Shown here in pieces: positions 44,413-51,817 of a stretch of 64,000 nt of DNA. The notes under the pieces are model-generated. The model had not been told where the DNA came from, searched no databases, and saw nothing but the letters and a program-made list of their open reading frames with translations. Source of the DNA: a virus. How positions within the stretch are numbered: the stretch's first letter is position 1; every line of letters starts with the position of its first letter. The DNA is taken from the IMG/VR virus record IMGVR_UViG_3300021963_009201, positions 124,001-188,000 of that record. One strand, written 5' to 3'. The translations under genes and the position numbers were made by a program.

Positions 44413-45783
44413 TCACTTGTAATTTGCCAAAAAATAATTTAGGTCTTCTGGCGTACCAATCCCCCACATACCTCTAATGTTGAATGTCTTGATTTTTTTT
44501 CCATCTTCAATAGCCTGATTGAATACTGGACAGACATAATATTCATTATTGACCCTAATATCTTTTTCTATCATACGCTCTGCGTACTTGACGAAATCCG
44601 AACCGTGTTTCCAATAATAGAATCCAACTGTGGCAATATTGGAGATTGGATTTTTTTCAGCAACTTCGGTAACAAAACCGTTTTCATCTATTTTAGCAAA
44701 CGACCACTTAGGGTGTGTTGACTCAAACGTAACTATCCCACCATCAACGTCAGATTCTTGCATATGGTACAGAAACTCATTTGAATTCCATTCTACAAAT
44801 TGGTCAGAGTTAGCAAAGAACAATGGGTTATCATTATCTATAAACTCCTTTGAAAGTAAGGCAGTGCAAGCAGCTCCCTCGGTCATTCCGTCAACTTCTA
44901 CTATTTTACAATTCGGCGCGATCATGTTAAGGAGCGTATCAAGATTATACTTTTTCCTATGTGATTCCTGGACTATAAAAATGTAATTAGCATCTATGTT
45001 AAGGTTTTCGGTGACAACCTGAATCATTGGTTTGCCGTTTACATCTATAAGAGGCTTAGGAAATGTGTATCCAGCTTTCTCGAATCTACTTCCTGCCCCA
45101 GCCATTGGTATTACTACATTCATTTTTTTATCTACCCACTTAAAGTTGTTTTTCTTATCTGAATCAGAAAACCTATCAATAGCATCTGCTAAGTTTTTTG
45201 ATGTTACATCTTTTGGTGCTCTAACCCTCAATACATTTGAGCCACTTCTTTTTGCGGCTAGTAAACCATACGGTGAATCTTCAACTATTAGAGTCTCTTC
45301 TGCTAGGAAGCCAAGTTTAGATATAGCCTTCCAATATATTTCTGGATGAGGTTTTGAATTGTTAACATCTTCATTTGAAAGTATAAGGTCGAAAAAGTCA
45401 ATAATATTTAATCTAGCAAGTACTGTAAAAACAGTTTTCCTAATAGAGTTAGAACAACATGCAATCCTGTAGCCAGCTTTCGACAAATCAGCTATACATT
45501 CATATATAATTTGATTAGGGACTAGAGTGTTTAGTAGATCTATTGTTATATCCTGCTTTATGTCCCATACCAACTCGTGTGCACTTACGGGCAATCCCTT
45601 ATCTGCAGATAGCATATCAAGTTTACTATTTGTTTTTAAACCATCGTATTTGCTTAAGTGCTCGGCCCAACTAATCGTGTATTGATCCCCAACACTTTGA
45701 AGCGCCTTATTTAGCGCATCGAAGTGTATTTTTTTAGCTTCGACAAGAACACCATCTAGATCAAAAATTATTAATTTAATCAT
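44413..45783 (-). CDS. HAD phosphatase-sugar nucleotidyltransferase fusion, 456 aa
   Basis: Residues 1-215 are a HAD hydrolase: DLDGVL (D8, D10), SNS (111-113), K144 in SKPHPEIY and VEDSPYG (168-174). Residues 221-456 are a nucleotidyltransferase: VIPMAGAGSRF, the KPL lysine (K243), FANSDQFVEW and GIGTPEDL. The two activities would dephosphorylate and activate a sugar phosphate (inference). The fusion joins two steps of a sugar-nucleotide pathway in one chain. It abuts the next gene with a one-base overlap. Confidence 0.85.
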   Translation of the reverse strand: MIKLIIFDLDGVLVEAKKIHFDALNKALQSVGDQYTISWAEHLSKYDGLKTNSKLDMLSADKGLPVSAHELVWDIKQDITIDLLNTLVPNQIIYECIADLSKAGYRIACCSNSIRKTVFTVLARLNIIDFFDLILSNEDVNNSKPHPEIYWKAISKLGFLAEETLIVEDSPYGLLAAKRSGSNVLRVRAPKDVTSKNLADAIDRFSDSDKKNNFKWVDKKMNVVIPMAGAGSRFEKAGYTFPKPLIDVNGKPMIQVVTENLNIDANYIFIVQESHRKKYNLDTLLNMIAPNCKIVEVDGMTEGAACTALLSKEFIDNDNPLFFANSDQFVEWNSNEFLYHMQESDVDGGIVTFESTHPKWSFAKIDENGFVTEVAEKNPISNIATVGFYYWKHGSDFVKYAERMIEKDIRVNNEYYVCPVFNQAIEDGKKIKTFNIRGMWGIGTPEDLNYFLANYK

Positions 45784-46451
45784 TAATTCCTCAATAAGTG
45801 AACTTTTCTGACATTTGTTTCATCGTAGCTGTCATAGATTTCTCCGCCATAACCTTGAAATGAATTTTCGACATTATACCCCAACTTGCCTAGAACGATC
45901 CCACATATTCTTTCCGTAGCGCATGAATGATTTTTTGTTGTTGGGAGTATGTTAAAGATTCCTGTATTATGCAAGTTATCCATAACCTCTCTCTTGCACA
46001 TAAACATCGGACCAAAAATACCCTTATATTCACTGGGCACTCCGTACCCCAAATGTTCAATCATTTGCTCATTTGCCCACTCGCATATGTTTCTACCATC
46101 GGTATCCCAACCCATTTCGACCGGAGGGTAAGACCACCATCTAATCGTGCGTATATCTTCTATTTCTACAAATGAAATATCATTCTCAATAATTAAAGAA
46201 TCATGAATGTTATAAAAAAATTTTTCGTTAGGAAATTCTCTATAGGCAATCCTGTAAGCCTCCATGGCAAAGAAGCGATTATCCGCATCAAGGATGTGTA
46301 TAAAGCTGTCTAAGTCATTAAAGTAGCCCTTATCTTCCGATGCACTATCAACAACGCAAATAGCGGCATTAGGGAGATGCCGCTTAATTGATTCTACACA
46401 TTCAAATATTATCGGTCGATTTTTATCGAACTTACAGGCAATAACAAACAT
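45783..46451 (-). CDS. Glycosyltransferase-like protein, 222 aa
   Basis: ATG 46451 has GGAAG upstream. The start FVIACKFDKNRPIIFECVESIKRHLPNAAICVVDSASEDKGYF is a GT-A-type sugar-nucleotide-binding half (CVVDSxSxD). YNIHDSLII and a Trp pair (IRTIRWWSY) follow. Its family cannot be fixed further. It belongs to the same surface-sugar cassette. Confidence 0.65.
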   Translation of the reverse strand: MFVIACKFDKNRPIIFECVESIKRHLPNAAICVVDSASEDKGYFNDLDSFIHILDADNRFFAMEAYRIAYREFPNEKFFYNIHDSLIIENDISFVEIEDIRTIRWWSYPPVEMGWDTDGRNICEWANEQMIEHLGYGVPSEYKGIFGPMFMCKREVMDNLHNTGIFNILPTTKNHSCATERICGIVLGKLGYNVENSFQGYGGEIYDSYDETNVRKVHLLRN

Positions 46452-46465
46452 GAGCCTACTTCCAA

Positions 46466-46624
46466 TTAAAGCCAATCCTCCCATGTTTCTCCACACTCAA
46501 GGCAGGACACTTCTATTTCTGGTAAAGATGAATCATTTTCATCTCCAATCCAAATTATATCCAACTTAAGGGAGTAACATGTGGGGCATGCTTCGTTATA
46601 TTTAAAGGTTTTTTCTTCTGACAT
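46466..46624 (-). CDS. Zinc-ribbon protein, 52 aa
   Basis: ATG 46624 lies inside the end of recA (23-bp overlap). CPTCYSLKLD and CLECGETWEDW form a complete zinc ribbon, like those on transcription or translation factors. Function unknown. Confidence 0.65.
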   Translation of the reverse strand: MSEEKTFKYNEACPTCYSLKLDIIWIGDENDSSLPEIEVSCLECGETWEDWL

Positions 46625-47603
46625 TGTGAATCTCTTGCGTTATTTCGTCAAGTAAGTCTAAATCGCTCGCCAAAGCTGCAATCGTAGAATTTCTGCCCTG
46701 CTCTTTTAAATCTTCTTTATAAGAGTACCAAGCGCCACTCTTATTTAGGACCCCGAGCTCAACAGCGATATCTACTATGCATCCTACCTTGTCTATACCC
46801 CGTCCGTAAATAATATCGAACTCACACTTCTTCAGGGCTGGAGCCATCTTATTCTTAGGCACTTTCACTACAGCTCTAATACCTAAGACTTCTCCAGTCT
46901 TTGTATCTTTTATGTCTTCTTTTCTTCTCATGTCAATTCTTACAGAAGAGTAGAAACGCAGAGCCCTCCCACCTGGGGTGGTTTCCGGGTTTCCAAACAT
47001 AATTCCTATTTTTTCTCTTAACTGATTAGTAAAGATGACTAGAGTTTTTGTTTCGTTTGCGGCCGCTACAATCCTAGATATACCACGGGACATCATTCTT
47101 GGTAAAAGGCCCATATGGTTGTCTTCCATAGTTCCTTCTATCTCCGCCTTCGGAGTTAAGGCCGCGACAGAGTCAACAACTATAACCCCTAATTCTCCGG
47201 TCCTAATCAGGGTTGTCAAAACGTCTAAGGCTTGTTCGCCATAGTCTGGTTGGGAAAAGATTAAGTTATCCATATTTACGCCAAGCTGACCGGCATAAAC
47301 TGGGTCTATTGAATGCTCAGCATCTATGAACGCACACAACTTCCCCATCTTTTGTGCTTCTGCAACAACAGACAGGCATAGGGTAGACTTACCGGACGAT
47401 TCCGGGCCAAAAACTTCGACTATGCGACCTTCTGGTAAACCACCAATTCCAAGAGAAATGTCAAGCGGCAAAGCGCCAGTTGAAATAGCTGGCCATGGTT
47501 TGATATTGTTGCTACCAATCCTCATTACAGTGTTATCGCCAAATTGCTTATCTAACTGAGCGATTGCTAACTGAACTGCTTTAGGTAAATCGTTGTCTTC
47601 CAT
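46602..47603 (-). CDS. recA: RecA recombinase, 333 aa
   Basis: Walker A GPESSGKST (66-74), Walker B VIVVDSVAAL, the L2-type loop (FTNQLREKIGIMFGNPETTPGGRALRFY) and the N-terminal helix with TGALPLDISLGIGGLP show a full bacterial-type RecA. It forms filaments on ssDNA for homologous recombination and replication repair. The C-terminal acidic tail is short, as in many phage RecAs. It heads the leftward 47.6-41 kb block together with a 57-aa gene. Confidence 0.97.
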   Translation of the reverse strand: MEDNDLPKAVQLAIAQLDKQFGDNTVMRIGSNNIKPWPAISTGALPLDISLGIGGLPEGRIVEVFGPESSGKSTLCLSVVAEAQKMGKLCAFIDAEHSIDPVYAGQLGVNMDNLIFSQPDYGEQALDVLTTLIRTGELGVIVVDSVAALTPKAEIEGTMEDNHMGLLPRMMSRGISRIVAAANETKTLVIFTNQLREKIGIMFGNPETTPGGRALRFYSSVRIDMRRKEDIKDTKTGEVLGIRAVVKVPKNKMAPALKKCEFDIIYGRGIDKVGCIVDIAVELGVLNKSGAWYSYKEDLKEQGRNSTIAALASDLDLLDEITQEIHNVRRKNL

Positions 47604-47629
47604 AATCCTTACTTTGTTAAAATAGGTAA

Positions 47630-47803
47630 CTACATTCTACCTTGTTCGGACTTGACTTCTCTAATTTTAAGGTCTGTTCTTTCTAAGACAAACTCCAGTT
47701 CCGATCTGTATTCCTTGTCTTCTTGTCCTAGAATCTCTTTTTTTAGTCTGTCTCGAAATTTGTATAATTCTTTTAATGTGGGTTGTTTCTTCTTGGTATT
47801 CAT
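47630..47803 (-). CDS. Small basic coiled-coil protein, 57 aa
   Basis: ATG 47803 has no clear SD, but TATAGT lies ten bases upstream and TTGAAT 18 bases further, so the mRNA could start only a few bases before ATG. The protein is a charged helix (LKELYKFRDRLKKEILGQED). It is upstream of recA on the same strand. Confidence 0.55.
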   Translation of the reverse strand: MNTKKKQPTLKELYKFRDRLKKEILGQEDKEYRSELEFVLERTDLKIREVKSEQGRM

Positions 47804-47856
47804 GTGCTACACTATAGTCACATTGAGTATGTTGATTCAACTTTATTGGAGATTTT

Positions 47857-48027
47857 GTGGACATTTCATTTGAAAGAGCAGTTTTTCTTTTAGAAGAACA
47901 AATTAACGATCCATCATACTTGGTGACTTTGTGGAAGTTTAGTGGCAGGTGTCATGAAAGTGTACCTTACCCAGAAAAGTGCAGCCCCTGGTATGCAGGG
48001 TTGGAATCGATTATAATTAATAATTAA
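47857..48027 (+). CDS. Small protein, 56 aa (GTG start)
   Basis: GTG 47857 has GGAG six bases upstream. The frame encodes a helical start (ISFERAVFLLEEQINDPSYL) and a Cys-containing middle (GRCHESVPYPEKCSPW). It is the first plus-strand gene of the virion unit, divergent from the recA block. Function unknown. Confidence 0.6.
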   Translation: MDISFERAVFLLEEQINDPSYLVTLWKFSGRCHESVPYPEKCSPWYAGLESIIINN

Positions 48028-48062
48028 TATTACCTACAACTTTAGATGTCGTAAAAGTGGGA

Positions 48063-48137
48063 TTAGCGCCAGAACGGTAGGATCTGGTTGAGGAAACCTC
48101 AGGATGAAGCTGAAGTGACGTTCAGACGAAGGCGCTC
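48063..48137 (+). promoter_or_regulatory. Multi-branched RNA leader before the AAA+ gene
   Basis: GCGCC pairs with GGCGC to close a loop with two inner hairpins (TGAGG-AAA-CCTCA and CTGAA-GTGACG-TTCAG). CCAGA could alternatively pair with TCTGG, disrupting the outer helix, as in a switch. Further on, TTGACA overlaps a GACAAGT/ACTTGTC palindrome at 48169-48192, a possible promoter-operator. No known class recognised. Confidence 0.45.
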
Positions 48138-48218
48138 GCATAATGTAGACCCTAGAGATATGATATTTTTGACAAGTTTTAACTACTTGTCTACCTCAGT
48201 GCTATACAAAAATATTTT

Positions 48219-49649
48219 ATGGAGGTAGTTTTACTTACTAATATGATTAATTATCACACTAGAAAGCGGGTTCAAGGTTTGAGAGTATACGATATTTATA
48301 TACCTGAACTCAATCGCTACGTAAAATTTAAAGTTTTACCGCCAGAAGAGATTAAAAAAATAATGGATGATATATCTGATTATGATCCATCTGAGCATAT
48401 GAAAACAGTAGTCGAGAACTTTGTTTACAATATGCGCCACGAAATAGTGGATGCACTAAAAATGCTTTCCGACGAGGCTGGGGAGCTAGCTATAGAGGCG
48501 CTTTTCAACGGCTGTGTAATGCTAAATCCTGGTCTAGATATAGATTCTTGGGTAAGAATTGCCTACTCTGCAACTAAACCCATCATCAACATAAGGGAAA
48601 TGACAAAAGATGTAGTCGTATCACCTCCGCCAAAGCCAAGGTCAGTTGAAAAAGAAATAAAGAAGCCTTCTAAAATAACAAAAACAAAATTAAATAATTT
48701 AACTAAGCATTTGCAGGCAAAGCTTATAGGTCAAGACGAAGCGATTAAAAGCGTTGTAAATATGCTGAAACGTTCTTTGACGGGCTTAAATGATGAGGGT
48801 CGACCACTTGGGGTGCTTTTGTTTGCGGGTAGTTCAGGTACCGGTAAGACCCTTCTGGCTAGAGAAGTTCATTCGTATCTTTTTGGTGGGGAGTACGATA
48901 TGATTAGGGTTGACTGCGGGGAATTTCAACAAAAACATGAGAATCAAAAACTCATTGGTGCTCCTCCCGGTTATATTGGGCACGAAGATGGCGGAATGCT
49001 TACGACTCGGATAAAAGAAACCCCAAATACTGTAATTCTTTTAGATGAGGTAGAAAAAGCTCATCCAGATTTATGGAATACATTCCTTAGAGTATTTGAC
49101 GAGGGTGTTATTACTGACAATAAAGGTAAGCAAGTTTCTTTTAAGGATTCAATAATTATAATGACGACCAATCTTGGTAATGACAAGATTGTCCAAAACT
49201 TGACTGGCAAAGGTACAGGTTTTGCTGCAAGGGTTGATATTGATTTAGAGAGCATAGAAACACCTAAGAGGGATATTGTAGAAAAAACGACTAAAGAAGC
49301 TATTAGGAAGGCTTTTAAGGCGGAATTCCTGAATAGGATAGATAAAACAATAATATTCAATCACCTTACTTATGAGGACTATTTGATGATAGCCCAACTG
49401 GAGATTGAGCTTGTAGATAAAAAATTAATGAAAAAAGGTTTTATACTTAATTCTGATGAAACGGTACTAAAAGGGTTAGTAGATAAGGGTGTTAATACTA
49501 TTTTTGGCGCCAGAGGAATGTCTAGAGTTCGTCGTGACGAAATCGAAGACCCAATTGCTGAGCTGATCATATCTAAAAGCCCTAAACGAGGAACAATCTT
49601 CGAAATTTTTTATGTAAATAAAATATTCGAGTTAAATATAATAAGTTAG
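48219..49649 (+). CDS. ClpB/ClpC-type AAA+ ATPase with unusual N-terminal domain, 476 aa
   Basis: The C-terminal half is a Clp D2-type AAA+ module: Walker A GSSGTGKT (204-211), pore loop GAPPGYIG (247-254), Walker B VILLDEVEK (272-280), sensor 1 TTN (316-318) and GARGMSR sensor 2 region near residue 430. The first 140 residues (VYDIYIPELNRYVKFKVLPPEE) resemble baseplate-chaperone proteins more than a Clp N-domain. It leads the virion genes, so it may remodel or fold tail parts (inference). Start ATG 48219 is kept; ATG 48243 is possible. Confidence 0.85.
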   Translation: MEVVLLTNMINYHTRKRVQGLRVYDIYIPELNRYVKFKVLPPEEIKKIMDDISDYDPSEHMKTVVENFVYNMRHEIVDALKMLSDEAGELAIEALFNGCVMLNPGLDIDSWVRIAYSATKPIINIREMTKDVVVSPPPKPRSVEKEIKKPSKITKTKLNNLTKHLQAKLIGQDEAIKSVVNMLKRSLTGLNDEGRPLGVLLFAGSSGTGKTLLAREVHSYLFGGEYDMIRVDCGEFQQKHENQKLIGAPPGYIGHEDGGMLTTRIKETPNTVILLDEVEKAHPDLWNTFLRVFDEGVITDNKGKQVSFKDSIIIMTTNLGNDKIVQNLTGKGTGFAARVDIDLESIETPKRDIVEKTTKEAIRKAFKAEFLNRIDKTIIFNHLTYEDYLMIAQLEIELVDKKLMKKGFILNSDETVLKGLVDKGVNTIFGARGMSRVRRDEIEDPIAELIISKSPKRGTIFEIFYVNKIFELNIIS

Positions 49650-49686
49650 CATTAAAAAAATTATTTTATCTAAATAGGAGCATGTA

Positions 49687-50121
49687 ATGCCTTTAGTGCC
49701 TGGCCTTGGCGGAAAAACTCTTGGAACTTTAGTAGGCGCCGCAAAAAAAGCGTTTCCTGCATCTGATAACGTCATAGTTGGCATGGGGCGGGGTAGAAGA
49801 GCGCTTCCTAGCGGCGCTAGAGGGCTCCCCAGTGGTGCCAGAGCTATTGGCCCACCACCGAGAATGCACGGTCCAGGTATCCCCATGGGTCGAGCACCCT
49901 ATAAGTCCAAACCTATACCAGTTACAGCAAGATATCGTAGTCAACCGATACCAATAGCTGCTACAACGCCGCCTAAAGAGCCCGGGTTTTTTGCGCAACA
50001 TGGGAAAAAAGTTGCAGCAGCAGTTGCGGTAGGTGCGGTAGGGTTTGGTGCCATGAATAACAGAAGTGGCAAGGGCGTTGACCCGCAAACGGGTCTCCCT
50101 AGAGGTATTTACGGAAGATAG
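49687..50121 (+). CDS. Gly/Pro/Ala-rich membrane-associated virion protein, 144 aa
   Basis: A basic, Pro/Gly-rich protein with a repeat-like middle (LPSGARGLPSGARAIGPPP, PIPVTARYRSQPIPI) and a hydrophobic Ala/Val helix (VAAAVAVGAVGFGA). ATG 49687 has TAGGAG upstream. Such proteins are common as ejected or capsid-interior proteins (inference). Confidence 0.6.
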   Translation: MPLVPGLGGKTLGTLVGAAKKAFPASDNVIVGMGRGRRALPSGARGLPSGARAIGPPPRMHGPGIPMGRAPYKSKPIPVTARYRSQPIPIAATTPPKEPGFFAQHGKKVAAAVAVGAVGFGAMNNRSGKGVDPQTGLPRGIYGR

Positions 50122-50135
50122 TATATGGAGGCACA

Positions 50136-50462
50136 ATGATTGGTGCGCTAAAAAGCTTTAGAGCGGGTGGGTACGGAATAGGAAAGCCGCTACAGTCAGC
50201 GGGCAGAAGCCTAATGAATAAAGGTGGAATGTACAAAGTCCCCGGAAAAGTTGTTAACGCTATGGGTATGAGGCCGGGCAGGACTTTGGCTGGAGGAATA
50301 GCTGCCGTTGGCGGTATACACACATACAATACGGCTGGTAAATTTGGTGGCACATTAGATGATCAACTTAGGCAAGATACGAGGTATAATCGTAGAATGA
50401 GGTCTGGTCAATCTTCCGCTCTCAGCGGCCTTCAGCCTAGGTCTATGGGCGGCTATGCGTAA
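50136..50462 (+). CDS. Gly/Arg-rich virion-associated protein, 108 aa
   Basis: A basic Gly-rich protein with a hydrophobic middle (TLAGGIAAVGGIHTY). ATG 50136 has GGAGG upstream. It resembles its neighbour in composition, so both may be ejected proteins. No motif recognised. Confidence 0.6.
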   Translation: MIGALKSFRAGGYGIGKPLQSAGRSLMNKGGMYKVPGKVVNAMGMRPGRTLAGGIAAVGGIHTYNTAGKFGGTLDDQLRQDTRYNRRMRSGQSSALSGLQPRSMGGYA

Positions 50463-50470
50463 GGAATGTG

Positions 50471-50911
50471 ATGAGTAGATCTTTAGATTGGCGCAATTAC
50501 GTCAATGAATTTGGTGATTTTGAACTACCAAATTATTTATATCAAATAAATAAAGAACTTATGAAACAAAGTCTTGATTTGGGGACTCTGCTTTCTGACG
50601 ATAAAATGAAACTACGCGCCTATAAGGAACAAGTAAAGAATGTCTTTAAGAGACGCTGGATGGAATTAGCACAAGCTTTAGAATTCTTTGATATCATAGT
50701 ACCCTGCCAGTGCTCGCTAGACGAATTTTGTGAAATATGTGGAGGTAGTAGATATGTGCTTAATGCTTTATTATCTCCCGAACAAATGCGTGAGATAGGT
50801 GTGGTTTTTAGTGCAGACGCAGATGCAGAGCTTGCTGAAAAGCTTCAGGCAGGGCTGACGAAAGCCCTTAAAGAGATTAGGCAGGATTACCTTGAACTGC
50901 CCGAGGTGTAG
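50471..50911 (+). CDS. Hypothetical protein with CxC/CxxC site, 146 aa
   Basis: ATG 50471 has AAGGAA upstream, six bases after the previous stop (a GTG three bases earlier is in frame). The protein is helical, with CQCSLDEFCEICGG in the middle as a zinc site. It ends in an acidic helix over the next gene. Function unknown. Confidence 0.65.
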   Translation: MSRSLDWRNYVNEFGDFELPNYLYQINKELMKQSLDLGTLLSDDKMKLRAYKEQVKNVFKRRWMELAQALEFFDIIVPCQCSLDEFCEICGGSRYVLNALLSPEQMREIGVVFSADADAELAEKLQAGLTKALKEIRQDYLELPEV

Positions 50912-51062
50912 TTTCGAGCTGACTTTTGTTTGCCATGAACACCGTCCCGATGGGTCAGTGTGGTTTGAGTATTTATGTGAAAAGTGTTTTTCTTATCTTC
51001 AAGAAGTGTATAAAGATAGTGCACTTCAGTATTCTATTTGGGGAGATTTGTCTCGTGGGTGA
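50892..51062 (+). CDS. Small zinc-ribbon protein, 56 aa (TTG start)
   Basis: TTG 50892 has AGGA five bases upstream, inside the end of the previous gene. CPRCSFEL and CEKCFSYL, 25 residues apart, form a zinc ribbon. Its stop overlaps the next start, supporting a real gene. Function unknown. Confidence 0.6.
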   Translation: MNCPRCSFELTFVCHEHRPDGSVWFEYLCEKCFSYLQEVYKDSALQYSIWGDLSRG

Positions 51063-51813
51063 AATTGAAAAAGTTGAAAAAGAAAACTTTTTAAAAGATT
51101 TTGAATCTTTAAGGCCAGACTTTTTTTTGGCAGATTTGTACAGTGATGAAAAAGATCTGTCTAAAGTCGCAGAAGCTGTAAGGCCAGCTAAGACTAAGAC
51201 ATCGCTATTTTCTTCTATCCCTATGAGATGCATGTCGGATAAGTGTCCGTTCGCAGACACATGCCCCTTGGAGCAGCAGGGCATAGCGCCTAAGGGCAAG
51301 CCATGCCCAATCGAGATGGCGATAGTTTCCCAATTTATGGAAAGCATAATGTCTGAGTTGCGGGTAAATCCGGATAATTTAATTGAAGTTTCAATGGTAA
51401 GGGACCTTGTTGACCAGGAGATACAGCAACTGCGTGCAACAAAACTGTTGGCAAAGGAAAGTTTTATCCAAGAAAACGTAATTGGCGTAGATGATCAGGG
51501 TCGGCCGATTATTAAGAAAGAGATGCATCTTGCCGTTGATTTAAGTGATCGACTTTTAAAGCGCAAAAAAGAAATACGTAATCAAATGATGGCTACAAGA
51601 GAACAAAGGGCTAAGACTGGTCAGGCCCAATTGGATAGCGCACAGTTAATATCTAATTGGATGGATACTATACGCGAAGTTGAGGAGCAAAAAGAAAAAG
51701 CTCTTCGTAAAAAAGTCGGTTTAGACGATTTTGACGAATACGTAGAAAATGATAAAGCCATTAATAGTGGTGTCTCTACAGATATTGTAGACGCAGAAAT
51801 AGTAGAGGACTAA
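51055..51813 (+). CDS. Cysteine-containing helical protein, possible small terminase-like, 252 aa (GTG start)
   Basis: GTG 51055 has GGGGAG upstream; longer in-frame starts lie inside the zinc-ribbon gene. C59, C64, C70 and C84 (CMSDKCPFADTCPLEQQGIAPKGKPC) form a likely iron-sulfur or zinc site, followed by a long helical part (RDLVDQEIQQLRATKLLAKE). The position before the virion genes and large terminase suggests a packaging or head role, but no known fold can be named. Confidence 0.6.
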   Translation: MGEIEKVEKENFLKDFESLRPDFFLADLYSDEKDLSKVAEAVRPAKTKTSLFSSIPMRCMSDKCPFADTCPLEQQGIAPKGKPCPIEMAIVSQFMESIMSELRVNPDNLIEVSMVRDLVDQEIQQLRATKLLAKESFIQENVIGVDDQGRPIIKKEMHLAVDLSDRLLKRKKEIRNQMMATREQRAKTGQAQLDSAQLISNWMDTIREVEEQKEKALRKKVGLDDFDEYVENDKAINSGVSTDIVDAEIVED

Positions 51814-51817
51814 AAGT

